From positions 1 to 26,442 of the forward strand of contig JAJYKQ010000010.1 in assembly GCA_021788495.1 (NCBI GenBank): a stretch of 26,442 bases of DNA, in the 5' to 3' direction. This document shows, one piece after another, positions 26,363 to 26,442 of this stretch. This stretch comes from a bacterium (GTDB taxonomy: Bacteria; SZUA-79; Acidulodesulfobacterales; Acidulodesulfobacteraceae). The translations under genes and the position numbers were made by a program. Every line of letters begins with the position of its first letter. Position 1 is the first letter of the stretch. Below the pieces are notes generated by a model. The model was not told the origin of the DNA, did no database searches, and saw only the letters and a list, made by a program, of their open reading frames with translations.

Positions 26363-26442
26363 TTATTCGATAACCTCTGTTATAACGCCTGCACCTACGG
26401 TATGTCCGCCTTCCCTGATTGCAAATCTTAATTCTTTCTCGG
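26363..26442 (-). CDS. tuf: Elongation factor Tu, C-terminal end only (5' part outside window)
   Basis: EF-Tu carries aminoacyl-tRNA to the ribosome as a GTP complex. Only the last 25 codons are in the window, reading EKELRFAIREGGHTVGAGVI then TEVIE and a TAA stop at 26365-26363. This is the invariant end of EF-Tu domain 3. The truncation is from the window edge, not a pseudogene. rpsJ follows 57 bp later, and I see no terminator or clear promoter in that gap. Confidence 0.93.
   Translation of the reverse strand, partial: EKELRFAIREGGHTVGAGVITEVIE

Noticed and set aside
1..26442. Mobile elements, CRISPR arrays, tRNA/rRNA genes, toxin-antitoxin or defence systems
   Set aside because: I looked for long repeats, transposase motifs, regularly spaced repeats and RNA-gene landmarks and found none. 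The window is densely filled with one-strand housekeeping genes.

Overview
This window comes from a diderm (Gram-negative-type), AT-rich bacterium. Every gene I can support lies on the minus strand, so the gene order runs from high to low coordinates. Outer-membrane LptD shows the cell exports LPS or a similar glycolipid. The ribosomal gene order is the common bacterial one. The lineage cannot be fixed from this window. A low-GC proteobacterial or deltaproteobacterial-grade lineage (for example uncultured Sva0485/SZUA-79-like groups) would fit, but that is a weak guess.

Region 1 (about 26442 down to 11330) is a fused tuf-S10-spc-alpha ribosomal supercluster: tuf (3' end only), rpsJ, rplC, rplD, rplW, rplB, rpsS, rplV, rpsC, rplP, rpmC, rpsQ, rplN, rplX, rplE, rpsN, rpsH, rplF, rplR, rpsE, rplO, secY, adk, map, infA, rpmJ, rpsM, rpsK, rpsD, rpoA, rplQ. 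It is complete except that rpmD (L30) is missing from its usual place between rpsE and rplO. Many of these genes have clear Shine-Dalgarno (SD) sequences. Five start with TTG (rpsS, rpsC, rplE, rpsE, rpsD) and rpmJ starts with GTG.

Region 2 (11227 down to 4373) is a complete tryptophan pathway, trpE-G-D-C-F-B-A, 102 bp after rplQ on the same strand. It covers every step from chorismate to tryptophan. trpE and trpG each lack an SD and have a consensus -10 hexamer only 8-9 nt before the ATG, which suggests leaderless transcripts. No Trp-codon leader peptide is visible.

Region 3 (4369 to the left edge) continues the same tight array with accD (fatty-acid synthesis), folC (folate) and lptD (LPS export; its last codons lie off the left edge). 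The junctions are a 3-bp gap, an 8-bp overlap and a 4-bp ATGA overlap, so these genes are probably co-transcribed and translationally coupled with trp.

No intergenic stretch exceeds about 102 bp. I found no tRNA, rRNA, mobile element, CRISPR or defence system, and no sign of an exotic undescribed system. The best leads are regulatory: the rplQ-trpE junction, the leaderless trp starts, and a terminator-like hairpin plus promoter at the end of rpsH. There are also a few gene-content oddities: the rpmD loss, the position of lptD and the cysteine layout of LptD.
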